From an uncultured Bacilli bacterium (GTDB taxonomy: Bacteria > Bacillota_I > Bacilli_A > RF39 > UBA660), in the NCBI GenBank assembly GCA_947627225.1, contig CANQVB010000006.1, positions 1-37,734 of the forward strand: a stretch of 37,734 nt of DNA, written 5' to 3'. Under the pieces are notes generated by a model. That model was not told where the DNA came from. It searched no databases and worked only from the letters and a program-made list of their open reading frames with translations. Every line of letters begins with the position of its first letter. Positions within the stretch are counted from its first letter, which is position 1. The position numbers and the translations under genes are program-made. Shown in pieces: positions 30,649-37,734 of the stretch.

Positions 30649-33156
30649 ATGCCAAAGAAAAATACAACACAAGCGATTTTAGAGAAAATTTATGATTATT
30701 CCCTAGAAGATATCATGGGAGAGCGTTTTGCCATTTATTCTAAATATATCATTCAAGACCGTGCCATTCCTGATGCAAGGGATGGACTGAAGCCTGTTCA
30801 AAGACGAATTTTGTATTCGATGAACAAAGAGAAAAATACCTATGATAAGCCTTACCGAAAAAGTGCCAAGACAGTTGGAGATGTCATTGGAAATTACCAT
30901 CCACATGGAGATAGTTCCATCTATGATGCGATGGTTCGAATGAGTCAAGACTGGAAGATGCGAGAGCCTTATATTGATATGCATGGAAACAATGGGTCGA
31001 TTGATGGAGATGGGCCAGCTGCTTATCGTTATACGGAAGCTCGTCTTTCTAAAATCAGCAGTGAAATGTTAAAAGATATCGACAAAAATACGGTGGAGTT
31101 CGCTCCTAATTTTGATGATTCTATTTTGGAACCAACTGTCCTTCCTGCAAGGTTTCCAGCTCTTCTTGTCAATGGTTCAACAGGAATTTCTGCAGGATAT
31201 GCGACCAACATTCCACCGCATAATTTAGAAGAAGTTATTGATGCGACAATTCATAGAATACAGTATAAGGATTGTAGTCTTGATACCCTTATGAAGTATG
31301 TCAAAGGGCCTGACTTTCCAACAGGTGCTATCATCGAAGGAATCGATGGAATTAAGCAAGCCTATGAAACAGGACGGGGTAGAATTGTCATCAAAAGCAA
31401 AGCGGAAATTGTAGAAGAAAAATCCCAAAGCCAGATTGTGATTACCGAAATTCCTTATGAAGCAAACAAAGCCATGATTGTCAAGAAAATGGATGAGATT
31501 CGACTGGATAAAAAGATTGATGGAATTTTAGAAGTGCGTGATGAATCTACTAAAGATATTCGAATTGTAGTAGATTTAAAGAAGGGTGCTAAAAGTGATC
31601 TTATTCTAGCTTATCTTTATAAGAATACGGATTTGCAAATCAATTATCATTTTAATATGATTGCAATTGTCAACCGAAGACCAAAGCTTTTAGGATTAAA
31701 GGAAGCCTTGGATGCTTTTATAAATCACCAGAAAGAAGTGGTTTTAAGGCGAAGCAAGTTCGATTTAGATCATGCTTCCGCAAGACTTCATATTGTAGAA
31801 GGTCTCATTAAGTGTATTTCTATTTTAGATGAAGTCATTCGTGTGATTCGCTCTTCGAAAAACAAAGCAGATGCCAAGGACAATTTAGTCAAAGAATTTG
31901 CATTTACGGAAGTGCAAGCAGAAGCCATTGTTACACTGCAACTTTATCGCTTGACCAATACAGATGTTGTGCTCCTGGAAGAAGAGATGGCGAACTTAAA
32001 GAAAATTATCACAGGACTTACTGCCATCTTAGAAAATGAAGAGATTTTAAAAAAGGTCATGATTGAAGATTTACGAAAAGTGAAAAAAGAGTATGGAAGT
32101 GCAAGACGAAGCGAAGTACATGAAGAAATTGAAGAAATTAAAATTGATACTACGGTTATGCTTCCTAAAGAAGATGTTGTGGTAGCTCTTTCGAAAGAAG
32201 GTTATTTAAAGCGAAGTAGTTTAAGAAGCTACCAGGCAAGTGAAGAAGCTACGTTAAAAGAAGGGGATTATCTTTTGTTCTTGGAAAAGATGAATACAAG
32301 AGATACGTTGTTAGTCTTTACTTCGAAGGGAAATTATCTTTATCTTCCAGTACATCTTATTTTTGATTTAAAATGGAAGGACTTAGGAAAACATGTCAGC
32401 AATTTAGTTCCAATGGAAGAAGAAGAACAAGTGATTGGTGCTGTTTCTGTTGCTTCTTTTGATACCAAAGAGAACCTTGTCTTTGTAACGAAGCAGGGAA
32501 TGATTAAACGAAGTGCAATTCAAGATTTGAAACTTTCAAGATATTCAAAACCTGCAAGTTGTATGAAGTTAAAAGATAACGACGAACTTCTTAAGGTAGT
32601 CGTAGAAAAAGGACAAGAAGTGTTCCTAGCAACAAGACGTGGTTATGGGCTTTGGTTTGGAACGGAAGAGATTCCAGTTGTAGGGGCAAAAGCCGCAGGG
32701 GTCAAAGGAATTAACTTAAAAGATGATGAGGTTGTAGGACTTCACCTCTTTGATCAGGACTCTAGTAAGATGCTTGCTGTCTTTACAGATAAAGGAACTG
32801 GAAAACGAATTAAGCTTTCTTCGTTTGAAAAAACATCACGAGGAAGAAGGGGCCTGTTACTTCTTCGGGAAGTGAAGACCAATCCATATTATGTGGTTTC
32901 TACGCTTTTGGTAGAACACAAAGAAAAAATAGGAGTTAAGAAAGAGGAAGTTGACTTTATTAAAGCAAGTGATTTACCAATTACAGATCGCTATTCTACA
33001 GGAAGTATGCTGAAAAAGAAAGGTCTTACAACTGCTTTCTTACAAGCACAGCTTACCGAAAAGGAAGAAAGTGTTGAAAAAATCCCTTTAAAAGAGACGG
33101 TTTCTTTAGAAGAAGTTGACCAACGGTTAATGACAATTGATGATTTTTTGAAGTAA
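30649..33156 (+). CDS. parC: DNA topoisomerase IV subunit A
   Basis: The start at 30649 is preferred to the in-frame ATG at 30640, because the aaggga ribosome site would be too close to the latter. The protein has about 835 residues. The catalytic tyrosine is in AAYRYTEARLS; NGSTGISAGYATNIPPHNL and a missing GyrA box (QRRGGKG) support ParC over GyrA. The C-terminal part has six blade-like repeats with the pattern VFVTKQGMIKRS and similar. The quinolone-determining region reads HPHGDSSIYDAM, the ordinary sensitive-type sequence. It starts 14 bases after parE and shares its promoter. Confidence 0.93.
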   Translation: MPKKNTTQAILEKIYDYSLEDIMGERFAIYSKYIIQDRAIPDARDGLKPVQRRILYSMNKEKNTYDKPYRKSAKTVGDVIGNYHPHGDSSIYDAMVRMSQDWKMREPYIDMHGNNGSIDGDGPAAYRYTEARLSKISSEMLKDIDKNTVEFAPNFDDSILEPTVLPARFPALLVNGSTGISAGYATNIPPHNLEEVIDATIHRIQYKDCSLDTLMKYVKGPDFPTGAIIEGIDGIKQAYETGRGRIVIKSKAEIVEEKSQSQIVITEIPYEANKAMIVKKMDEIRLDKKIDGILEVRDESTKDIRIVVDLKKGAKSDLILAYLYKNTDLQINYHFNMIAIVNRRPKLLGLKEALDAFINHQKEVVLRRSKFDLDHASARLHIVEGLIKCISILDEVIRVIRSSKNKADAKDNLVKEFAFTEVQAEAIVTLQLYRLTNTDVVLLEEEMANLKKIITGLTAILENEEILKKVMIEDLRKVKKEYGSARRSEVHEEIEEIKIDTTVMLPKEDVVVALSKEGYLKRSSLRSYQASEEATLKEGDYLLFLEKMNTRDTLLVFTSKGNYLYLPVHLIFDLKWKDLGKHVSNLVPMEEEEQVIGAVSVASFDTKENLVFVTKQGMIKRSAIQDLKLSRYSKPASCMKLKDNDELLKVVVEKGQEVFLATRRGYGLWFGTEEIPVVGAKAAGVKGINLKDDEVVGLHLFDQDSSKMLAVFTDKGTGKRIKLSSFEKTSRGRRGLLLLREVKTNPYYVVSTLLVEHKEKIGVKKEEVDFIKASDLPITDRYSTGSMLKKKGLTTAFLQAQLTEKEESVEKIPLKETVSLEEVDQRLMTIDDFLK

Positions 33157-33164
33157 ATTTTAAT

Positions 33165-33189
33165 AGAGGATCATGGCATCCTCTTTTTT
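33165..33189 (+). terminator. Terminator after parC
   Basis: agaggat / atcctct with loop catggc, followed by a T run. Confidence 0.9.
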
Positions 33190-33225
33190 TGATTTCGTTC
33201 AAAGATACAAAGTAGAAAAAAATAC

Positions 33226-33253
33226 TTTTCAAACTGAAAAAGTATGATACAAT
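33226..33253 (+). promoter_or_regulatory. tRNA-Gly promoter
   Basis: TTTTCA, 16 bp, then TACAAT preceded by TGA (extended -10). Confidence 0.55.
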
Positions 33254-33276
33254 AGTTATAGAAAAGAAAAAGTTAT

Positions 33277-33351
33277 GCGAACGTGGTTCAATGGTTAGAA
33301 TACGGCCTTGCCAAGGCTGTGATGGGGGTTCAATTCCCCTCGTTCGCTCCA
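33277..33351 (+). tRNA. tRNA-Gly (anticodon GCC)
   Basis: The acceptor stem gcgaacg / cgttcgc and encoded CCA are clear. The anticodon loop TTGCCAA is closed by CGGCC / GGCTG-type pairing and gives GCC. The T arm is gggggttcaattccccc-like. This is the only tRNA-Gly in the window and a plausible ligand of the glyS T-box. Confidence 0.95.
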
Positions 33352-33393
33352 TTGACGAATCTGTTCGAACTTTTCGAACATTCAAATATATTT

Positions 33394-33418
33394 CATCTCT
33401 AGTTAGAGATGATTTTTT
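33394..33418 (+). terminator. Terminator after tRNA-Gly
   Basis: catctcta / tagagatg stem followed by atttttt. A second hairpin (gttcgaa / ttcgaac) lies just upstream at 33363-33379. Confidence 0.7.
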
Positions 33419-33429
33419 ATTGAAATAAA

Positions 33430-33479
33430 AACCCCCAGAGGATTATTTTGATATACCTGTCAAAATTCCTAGGGGGGTT
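33430..33479 (-). terminator. Strong terminator of the NUDIX gene
   Basis: aaccccc / gggggtt arms with an inner ttttga / tcaaaa pair. On the minus strand the stem is followed by tttttattt. It may also act on the plus strand. Confidence 0.8.
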
Positions 33480-33486
33480 AGTGATT

Positions 33487-34041
33487 TTATTTTATATTTA
33501 ATTTTTTTATTAATTTTTTATGGATTGGTCTAATAAAGTCGCACATTGTTTCGTTAGTTGCCTCTTCAAATGGAATCCATTTTACTCCTTTTGATTCATC
33601 TTCTCTATAAACTAATGGCATTTTATCGTCTGCTTCCATAATATATACCACATCTAAATGAAGATGCGCAGAAACATATTTGCCACGCTTAATATGGCCT
33701 TTAACTGGAGCAGATTGAATGGAGAAAATATTTTGATCTAAAACATCTACTTTTAATCCAGTTTCTTCTTCCACTTCCCGAACAGCAACGGATAAAAAAT
33801 CTTCTTCACCATCAGCATGACCCCCTGGATAAATCCAACCATCATTTATAATATGATAAACTACTATCATTTTTGTCCTTTCTTTATTAACAACAAAAGC
33901 TGATGCTGAAAAATGGCCAAAAACGTTATCTCTAGTCAAGACATCATCAAAAGTATCTATAAATTTTAAAAATTGTTCTTTATCTCTTTCTTCTTGTTCA
34001 TTAAAAGGTATATAATTTTCTACTTTATCTCTTAAATTCAT
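33487..34041 (-). CDS. NUDIX hydrolase
   Basis: The ATG at 34041 with an agagg ribosome site is preferred over the GTG at 34050; the product has 184 residues. The Nudix box is complete, G-x5-E-x7-REVEEETGL within GGHADGEEDF. It cleaves a nucleoside diphosphate linked to another group; the substrate cannot be told. The sequence has no signal or membrane segment. It is monocistronic, with an extended -10 on the minus strand just upstream. Confidence 0.88.
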   Translation of the reverse strand: MNLRDKVENYIPFNEQEERDKEQFLKFIDTFDDVLTRDNVFGHFSASAFVVNKERTKMIVVYHIINDGWIYPGGHADGEEDFLSVAVREVEEETGLKVDVLDQNIFSIQSAPVKGHIKRGKYVSAHLHLDVVYIMEADDKMPLVYREDESKGVKWIPFEEATNETMCDFIRPIHKKLIKKLNIK

Positions 34042-34061
34042 AATCAGCACCTCTAATAACG

Positions 34062-34070
34062 ATTATATCA
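34062..34070 (-). promoter_or_regulatory. Extended -10 promoter of the NUDIX gene
   Basis: The minus strand reads TGATATAAT about 20 bases before the start codon. Confidence 0.5.
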
Positions 34071-34163
34071 TAAAGTACTCTTTAGTTGTAGATATCTTCC
34101 TCAATCGCTCCAGATTGTGCTCCAGATTGATAGGAAACTCGGAAAATGCTTCGAGTATATATA

Positions 34164-34205
34164 AAAACTACTTTCTCATCTCAATTGGGAGTAGTTTTAT
34201 TTTTC
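34164..34205 (+). terminator. Hairpin with T run in the 34.07-34.31 kb gap
   Basis: aaaactact / agtagtttt (9 bp) across a 17-base loop, followed by attttt. No gene was found upstream on this strand, so what it terminates is unclear. The rest of this gap holds a 12-base tandem-like repeat (gctccagattg twice near 34107-34130) and no supported gene. Confidence 0.45.
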
Positions 34206-34311
34206 TATTTAGAAAAATAACTTGCATATTGGCAACCCATATGCGTGAAACAAAATGCAAAAAAGAGGTATAAAAAAGGAAAAAAATTCCATGTTATAAA
34301 GGGTGAATGGA

Positions 34312-34959
34312 ATGGACTATGTGAATGTAGTATTAAGAACGCTTCTTTTCTATGTGTTGATTACAGTGGTCTATCGTTTCATGGGAAAACGAGAAATTGG
34401 AGAACTTTCTATCATTGATTTGATTGTTTCTATTTTAATCGCAGAACTTGCTGCGATGGCCATTGATAAGTATGATATGAGTATATGGCTTTCTATTTTA
34501 CCGATTTGTGCCCTTGTGGTGATTCAAATTGCTGTTTCTAAACTCGCTCTTAAGCATAGTTCGATTCGCACGCTTTTAGATGGCAAGCCTTCTTTAATTG
34601 TAAATCGAGGAAAAGTGAATTTTAAAGAAATGTTAAAGCAACGCTATAATTTAGAAGATTTATTGACACAACTGCGCGCACGACAAGTAAAAAGCTTAGA
34701 GGAAGTCGATTATGCAATTTTAGAAACCAGTGGAAAACTCTCTGTCTTTTTAAAACAAAGAGGAAAAAGTGGAGCGTATCCACTCGCTGTCATTTTAGAT
34801 GGTGAAATACAAGAGGATACATTAAAATTTCTTCATAAAAGTAAACATTGGCTTCTAGATAATTTAGAAATAGAAAATGTAGCTTTAGAAGATGTGTTTT
34901 ATGCATTTTATAAAGGAAATCGCCTTTTTATTATTAAAAATACAGATTGTATCAGTTAA
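34312..34959 (+). CDS. DUF421 (YetF-like) membrane protein
   Basis: The ATG at 34312 is preferred to the GTG at 34303. The protein of about 215 residues has three N-terminal membrane helices and the family motif YRFMGKREIGELSIIDLIVSI, followed by a small cytosolic domain (LIVNRGKVNFKEMLKQRYN). B. subtilis paralogues of this family are sporulation-associated membrane proteins of unknown mechanism. A clean terminator follows. Confidence 0.85.
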   Translation: MDYVNVVLRTLLFYVLITVVYRFMGKREIGELSIIDLIVSILIAELAAMAIDKYDMSIWLSILPICALVVIQIAVSKLALKHSSIRTLLDGKPSLIVNRGKVNFKEMLKQRYNLEDLLTQLRARQVKSLEEVDYAILETSGKLSVFLKQRGKSGAYPLAVILDGEIQEDTLKFLHKSKHWLLDNLEIENVALEDVFYAFYKGNRLFIIKNTDCIS

Positions 34960-34987
34960 AGACAAATTTCGACTTTGTCTTTTTTTA
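34958..34987 (+). terminator. Terminator after the DUF421 gene
   Basis: aaagacaaa / tttgtcttt with loop tttcgac, followed by T. It overlaps the stop codon. Confidence 0.8.
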
Positions 34988-35008
34988 TAGTAGAAGAAAG
35001 GTGATTTT

Positions 35009-36223
35009 ATGAAGCAGTTTGGAGTCTGTTTTTTGGTTTTTGTCCTTTTGTCCTTTTTTCTACTTAGCATAAAAACAAAGCCTATTGAACCCAAATCAAA
35101 AGAAAAGACAATCGAAAAAGATGAAGTAGTAGAACCTACGGAAAAGCGAGCACTTTTTTTCTCCTATATTGAAAACAGCCGTTATTTACAGGATAAGAGT
35201 TTAGAAGAAGCAAAGCAAAATATTGATGGGGTATTAGATACGATGCAAGAGAATCAATTTAATATGTTAATTCTTCAAGTACGAAGTTTCTCAGATGCGA
35301 TTTACCCTTCTCAAATTTTTCCAAGTAGTAAAACAGTAGTCCACCAAGAAGGAGATCCGCTTCCTTTTGATTTTTTAGCTTATTTTATCGAAAAAGCGCA
35401 CCAAAAAAACATTGAAGTGCATGCTTGGATTAATCCGTACCGTATTCGAAATCAAGTCGATATGGAAAATATTGCACAAGAAAGTCCTGCCAATGAAGCT
35501 TTAGAAAAAGGATATGCTAAAAAAATAGAAGGGAAGGGCCTTTTTTATAATCCTGCTCGTACGGAAACCAAGCAATTAATCCTAGCAGGAATCCAAGAAA
35601 TTTTAGAAAATTATGATGTTGATGGAATTCATTTCGATGATTATTTTTACCCTTCTTTAGACATTGATGAAGAAGAGTACCAACAAGCAAAATTAGAACA
35701 ACCGAATATCACGCATGATGCATTTCGCCTTTCTCAAGTATCTTCTTTGATTCAAGACGTGTATCGTGTTGTGAAGGAAAAAGATGAGTCTTTACAATTT
35801 GGTATTTCTCCAGAAGGAAATCTTGAGAATAATTATACCAGCAATTTTGTAGATACTAGGCGTTTTGCAAGTGAAGAAGGTTTTGTGGACTATTTGATGC
35901 CACAGATTTATTTTGGATTTCAGAATGAGAGAAAACCATTTTTGGACGTTGTCAAAGAATGGAATGATTTGATTCAACTGGAAAGTGTGACGTTGATTCC
36001 AGCCCTTGCTTTTTATAAAGTTGGTAAAGAAGATCAGTATGCTTTATCTGGAAAAAACGAATGGATAGAAGGAGGCAATATTATTCAAAAAGAAGTGATT
36101 GCATCTCGTGCTATGAGTCACTATGAAGGATTTTCTCTTTTTCGTTATGATTCTTTGTTTGGGGAAGAACAAACTGCGCTTGTCAATTTAGAAAAGGAAA
36201 ATTTAAAAGAGGCTTTACAATGA
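35009..36223 (+). CDS. GHL10-family (YngK-like) glycosidase-related protein
   Basis: This 404-residue protein has an N-terminal membrane helix (about 5-22) and a GHL10 (DUF187) TIM-barrel domain: NMLILQVRSFSDAIYPSQIFP, then IEVHAWINPYRIR, DVDGIHFDDYFYPS and FGISPEGNLENNY, then YLMPQIYFGF. Family members are thought to act on surface polysaccharide or peptidoglycan glycans. The Asp residues in IHFDDYF are the likely catalytic acids. A clean terminator separates it from the DUF421 gene. Confidence 0.85.
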   Translation: MKQFGVCFLVFVLLSFFLLSIKTKPIEPKSKEKTIEKDEVVEPTEKRALFFSYIENSRYLQDKSLEEAKQNIDGVLDTMQENQFNMLILQVRSFSDAIYPSQIFPSSKTVVHQEGDPLPFDFLAYFIEKAHQKNIEVHAWINPYRIRNQVDMENIAQESPANEALEKGYAKKIEGKGLFYNPARTETKQLILAGIQEILENYDVDGIHFDDYFYPSLDIDEEEYQQAKLEQPNITHDAFRLSQVSSLIQDVYRVVKEKDESLQFGISPEGNLENNYTSNFVDTRRFASEEGFVDYLMPQIYFGFQNERKPFLDVVKEWNDLIQLESVTLIPALAFYKVGKEDQYALSGKNEWIEGGNIIQKEVIASRAMSHYEGFSLFRYDSLFGEEQTALVNLEKENLKEALQ

Positions 36224-36259
36224 TTTTTTGGAGTGCGATAATGAAAATAGGTGAGGATG

Positions 36260-36778
36260 ATGAACAAAAAGGGTTTTACCATGGTAGAGTTACTGGCGAC
36301 GCTTACTATTTTAGGAATAATTATGTTGATTGCTGTTCCAAATGTAATGTCTATCCTTGATAAAAATGAAAAAAGAGTATATGTAGATGATGCTAAGAAA
36401 ATGCAGGTGCTTGCCGAATATAAATTACGAAGTGATACGACAGTAGAAAGACCTAAAATCGGATATGCGATTGCGATTAGACTCCAAAGCCTTGATATGA
36501 CAGAATTATCTGAAGCGCCGAATGGAGGCACCTATTTACAGGATCAATCTTTTGTACTCATTGCGAATGAAAGTGGAACGTATCACTATTATATTACGCT
36601 TCAGGAACGATATGACAAAGGAAAAAAGAAAAAGGGGATTAATTTAACTGACATAGATACATTGAATCAAGAAAATTCCATCAATACGATTGTTGTAAGT
36701 AATGAAAAATTAAAGACATACGAATTAGCGGTTAGACGTAATTTGGGAGTAGGAGGAACCATCCAAGCCATTTACTAG
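36260..36778 (+). CDS. Type IV prepilin-like protein 1
   Basis: The ATG at 36260 (ribosome site aggtg) is preferred. The product has about 172 residues. It begins MNKKGFTMVELLATLTILG, the class III prepilin signal: peptidase would cut between Gly and Phe and methylate the Phe; the glutamate at mature position 5 is present. A hydrophobic helix is followed by a soluble domain with no clear homologue. It resembles ComGC/ComGD-type pseudopilins. A TTTACA-N17-GATAAT element overlaps the previous gene's end, but its start would be too close to the ribosome site to be sure. Confidence 0.75.
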   Translation: MNKKGFTMVELLATLTILGIIMLIAVPNVMSILDKNEKRVYVDDAKKMQVLAEYKLRSDTTVERPKIGYAIAIRLQSLDMTELSEAPNGGTYLQDQSFVLIANESGTYHYYITLQERYDKGKKKKGINLTDIDTLNQENSINTIVVSNEKLKTYELAVRRNLGVGGTIQAIY

Positions 36779-36807
36779 GAAGAGTAGGAAAAATATGAAA
36801 GAAATAA

Positions 36808-36836
36808 TTGACTGAACTTTCATTCTTTAGTAGAAT
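36808..36836 (+). promoter_or_regulatory. Promoter of prepilin-like gene 2
   Basis: TTGACT and TAGAAT are separated by exactly 17 bp; a gaggagg site precedes the ATG. Confidence 0.7.
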
Positions 36837-36865
36837 AGTATTAGAGAATATGAGGAGGCATAAAA

Positions 36866-37417
36866 ATGAAAGTATTAAAAAATAAGAAAGGATTCACACT
36901 GATTGAATTACTTGCAGTGATTGTGATTTTAGCTGTGTTAATGATGATTGCAATTCCAGCGATGACCGATGTTATTGAGCGTGCAAGAAAGGATACCTAT
37001 GCTGCGACAGCAAGTTCTTTTGTGAATCAAGTACGATATATGGCTTTACAAGAAACTTATCAGCTTCCAAGTCCAAATCACTATACTATTGTAGCAACAG
37101 ATCTTGTGAAACTAGAAAGTGGAGGAAAGACAAGTTCCTTCGGAAAAGCTTATGATACAAATAAAAGTTATGTTGTTATTGTCAATACCGGATCAGACTT
37201 AGAACCTTCTTATAAGTATTATGTAGCTATGAGTGATACGCAAGGTACAGGATTTAACTTAACAGAAGAAACCACTGTGAAAGAAAGTAAGGGTGCGGTT
37301 GTAACCAAGGGTACTGGTGGCGCTTCCAATGCAAGTTTTACCAGTGCAAGTAGTGGAATTGGTACATCTTTATCATTAGGTGGTAAGAGTTATACTTTCG
37401 AAAAAGGTTATAAATAA
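36866..37417 (+). CDS. Type IV prepilin-like protein 2
   Basis: The 183-residue protein starts MKVLKNKKGFTLIELLAVIV, a textbook class III signal with the mature Phe and Glu5. The soluble part is rich in Ser, Thr, Gly and Ala, especially near the end (TKGTGGASNASFTSASSG), as in major pilins. It has its own promoter and is followed by a terminator, so it may be made at higher levels than the upstream prepilin. No pilus assembly genes are in the window, so the machine it belongs to is unseen. Confidence 0.8.
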   Translation: MKVLKNKKGFTLIELLAVIVILAVLMMIAIPAMTDVIERARKDTYAATASSFVNQVRYMALQETYQLPSPNHYTIVATDLVKLESGGKTSSFGKAYDTNKSYVVIVNTGSDLEPSYKYYVAMSDTQGTGFNLTEETTVKESKGAVVTKGTGGASNASFTSASSGIGTSLSLGGKSYTFEKGYK

Positions 37418-37448
37418 AAGATAAGAAAAATAAGAAAGAGAATTGTTG

Positions 37449-37478
37449 ACCAATCCCTTTTTAAAGAGATTGGTTTTA
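37449..37478 (+). terminator. Terminator after prepilin-like gene 2
   Basis: accaatc / gattggt with an inner cttt / aaag pair, followed by tttt. Confidence 0.75.
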
Positions 37479-37487
37479 AAATAGAAC

Positions 37488-37516
37488 TTTACAAAATAAG
37501 GGATTCTTTATATAAT
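37488..37516 (+). promoter_or_regulatory. Promoter of the TasA-like gene
   Basis: TTTACA and a perfect TATAAT are 17 bp apart; gagga at 37526-37530 is the ribosome site. Confidence 0.75.
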
Positions 37517-37540
37517 CAAATTATAGAGGATGTGGATATT

Positions 37541-37734
37541 GTGGAACAAATGGACAAAAAAATACCAAAGCTGAAACTAATAGGAATGATAGGAACCCTT
37601 TTTTTTCTAGTTGTATTAGTACTGGGGTTCACGTATGCTGTTTTTTCCTTTAGTCAAGCAGGAAAAGTGGAAAATAAAATCACCACAGGAACACTTTTAA
37701 TGACTGTGACTGATTCGAAAGATTTAGCATTAAC
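37541..37734 (+). CDS. SipW-dependent-signal (TasA/camelysin-like) protein, 5' part only
   Basis: The frame is open to the window edge, so only about 64 residues are seen. GTG at 37541 fits the ribosome site; an in-frame ATG at 37550 is the alternative. A short basic N-terminus and a long hydrophobic segment end in GFTYAVFSFSQAG, the sequence seen at SipW-type signal cleavage sites, followed by NKITTGTLLMTV. Such proteins are cleaved by the SipW peptidase and often form extracellular fibres or spore-surface proteins, as TasA does. The SipW gene and the rest of the protein lie beyond the window. Confidence 0.65.
   Translation, partial: MEQMDKKIPKLKLIGMIGTLFFLVVLVLGFTYAVFSFSQAGKVENKITTGTLLMTVTDSKDLAL

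Noticed and set aside
28733-33156. gyrB-gyrA instead of parE-parC
   Set aside because: The missing GyrA box and the SAKQGRDR and TGISAGYATNIPPHNL forms favour topoisomerase IV.
34107-34130. Short repeat gctccagattg as a CRISPR or iteron
   Set aside because: Only two units with no spacer structure.
34268-34296. SigG-like promoter (GTATA, 17 bp, CATGTTA) before the DUF421 gene
   Set aside because: The consensus match is good, but the transcript would start at or inside the ribosome site, so it was not listed as a feature.

Overview
The window is AT-rich DNA from a low-GC Gram-positive bacterium. The gene order rpsU, yqfC, yqfD, ybeY, era, yqzL, recO, glyS matches the Bacillus-type arrangement. 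Sporulation genes (SpoIIIAH-like, GerE, GerM, YqfC, YqfD) point to an endospore-forming member of the Bacilli, probably an uncultured gut lineage; that placement is inference. TGA is used as a stop, so this is not a Mycoplasma code.

Layout. 1-2.1 kb: a two-gene DUF262 plus HEPN operon that looks like a defence or toxin-type module. 2.1-4.1 kb: an SDR reductase coupled to a YnbB-type PLP enzyme. 4.1-6 kb: spoIIIAH-like, gerE and gerM, the first two with plausible SigE and SigK promoters. 6-10.2 kb (mostly minus strand): a FemAB aminoacyltransferase, a DUF2798-like membrane protein behind a structured leader, a tRNA-Arg, a small membrane protein and a NagZ-like glycosidase. A 27-residue hydrophobic peptide gene at 8.1-8.4 kb resembles a type I toxin locus. 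10.3-12.6 kb: an IS1634-family element flanked by a 131-bp direct repeat that duplicated the 3' end of an XRE regulator gene. 12.5-15.8 kb: the regulator, a divergent C39-peptidase ABC exporter, a small membrane protein, and two unlisted genes for double-glycine-leader peptides. This is a complete-looking, apparently undescribed two-peptide bacteriocin-like cassette. 15.9-20.5 kb: the rpsU-to-recO housekeeping and sporulation block. 20.6-24 kb: a T-box-controlled, translationally coupled operon (LOG-like protein, glyS, C26 peptidase, VanY-type carboxypeptidase). 24-28.6 kb: CofE-like ligase, mltG, trmR-like methyltransferase, an NlpC/P60 hydrolase with two N-terminal membrane helices, and a membrane-anchored protein. 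28.7-33.2 kb: parE-parC. 33.3-37.7 kb: tRNA-Gly, a NUDIX hydrolase, a DUF421 protein, a GHL10 glycosidase-like protein, two type IV prepilin-like proteins, and the start of a TasA-like protein cut by the window edge.

How the genes work together. Much of the window concerns the cell envelope (FemAB, NagZ, VanY, MltG, NlpC/P60, VanZ, GHL10), sporulation and core RNA/DNA processes. The accessory signals are concentrated at the DUF262/HEPN pair, the 8.1-8.4 kb small-peptide locus, the IS and the peptide-export cassette. All functions are read from sequence motifs by eye; no database search was run.
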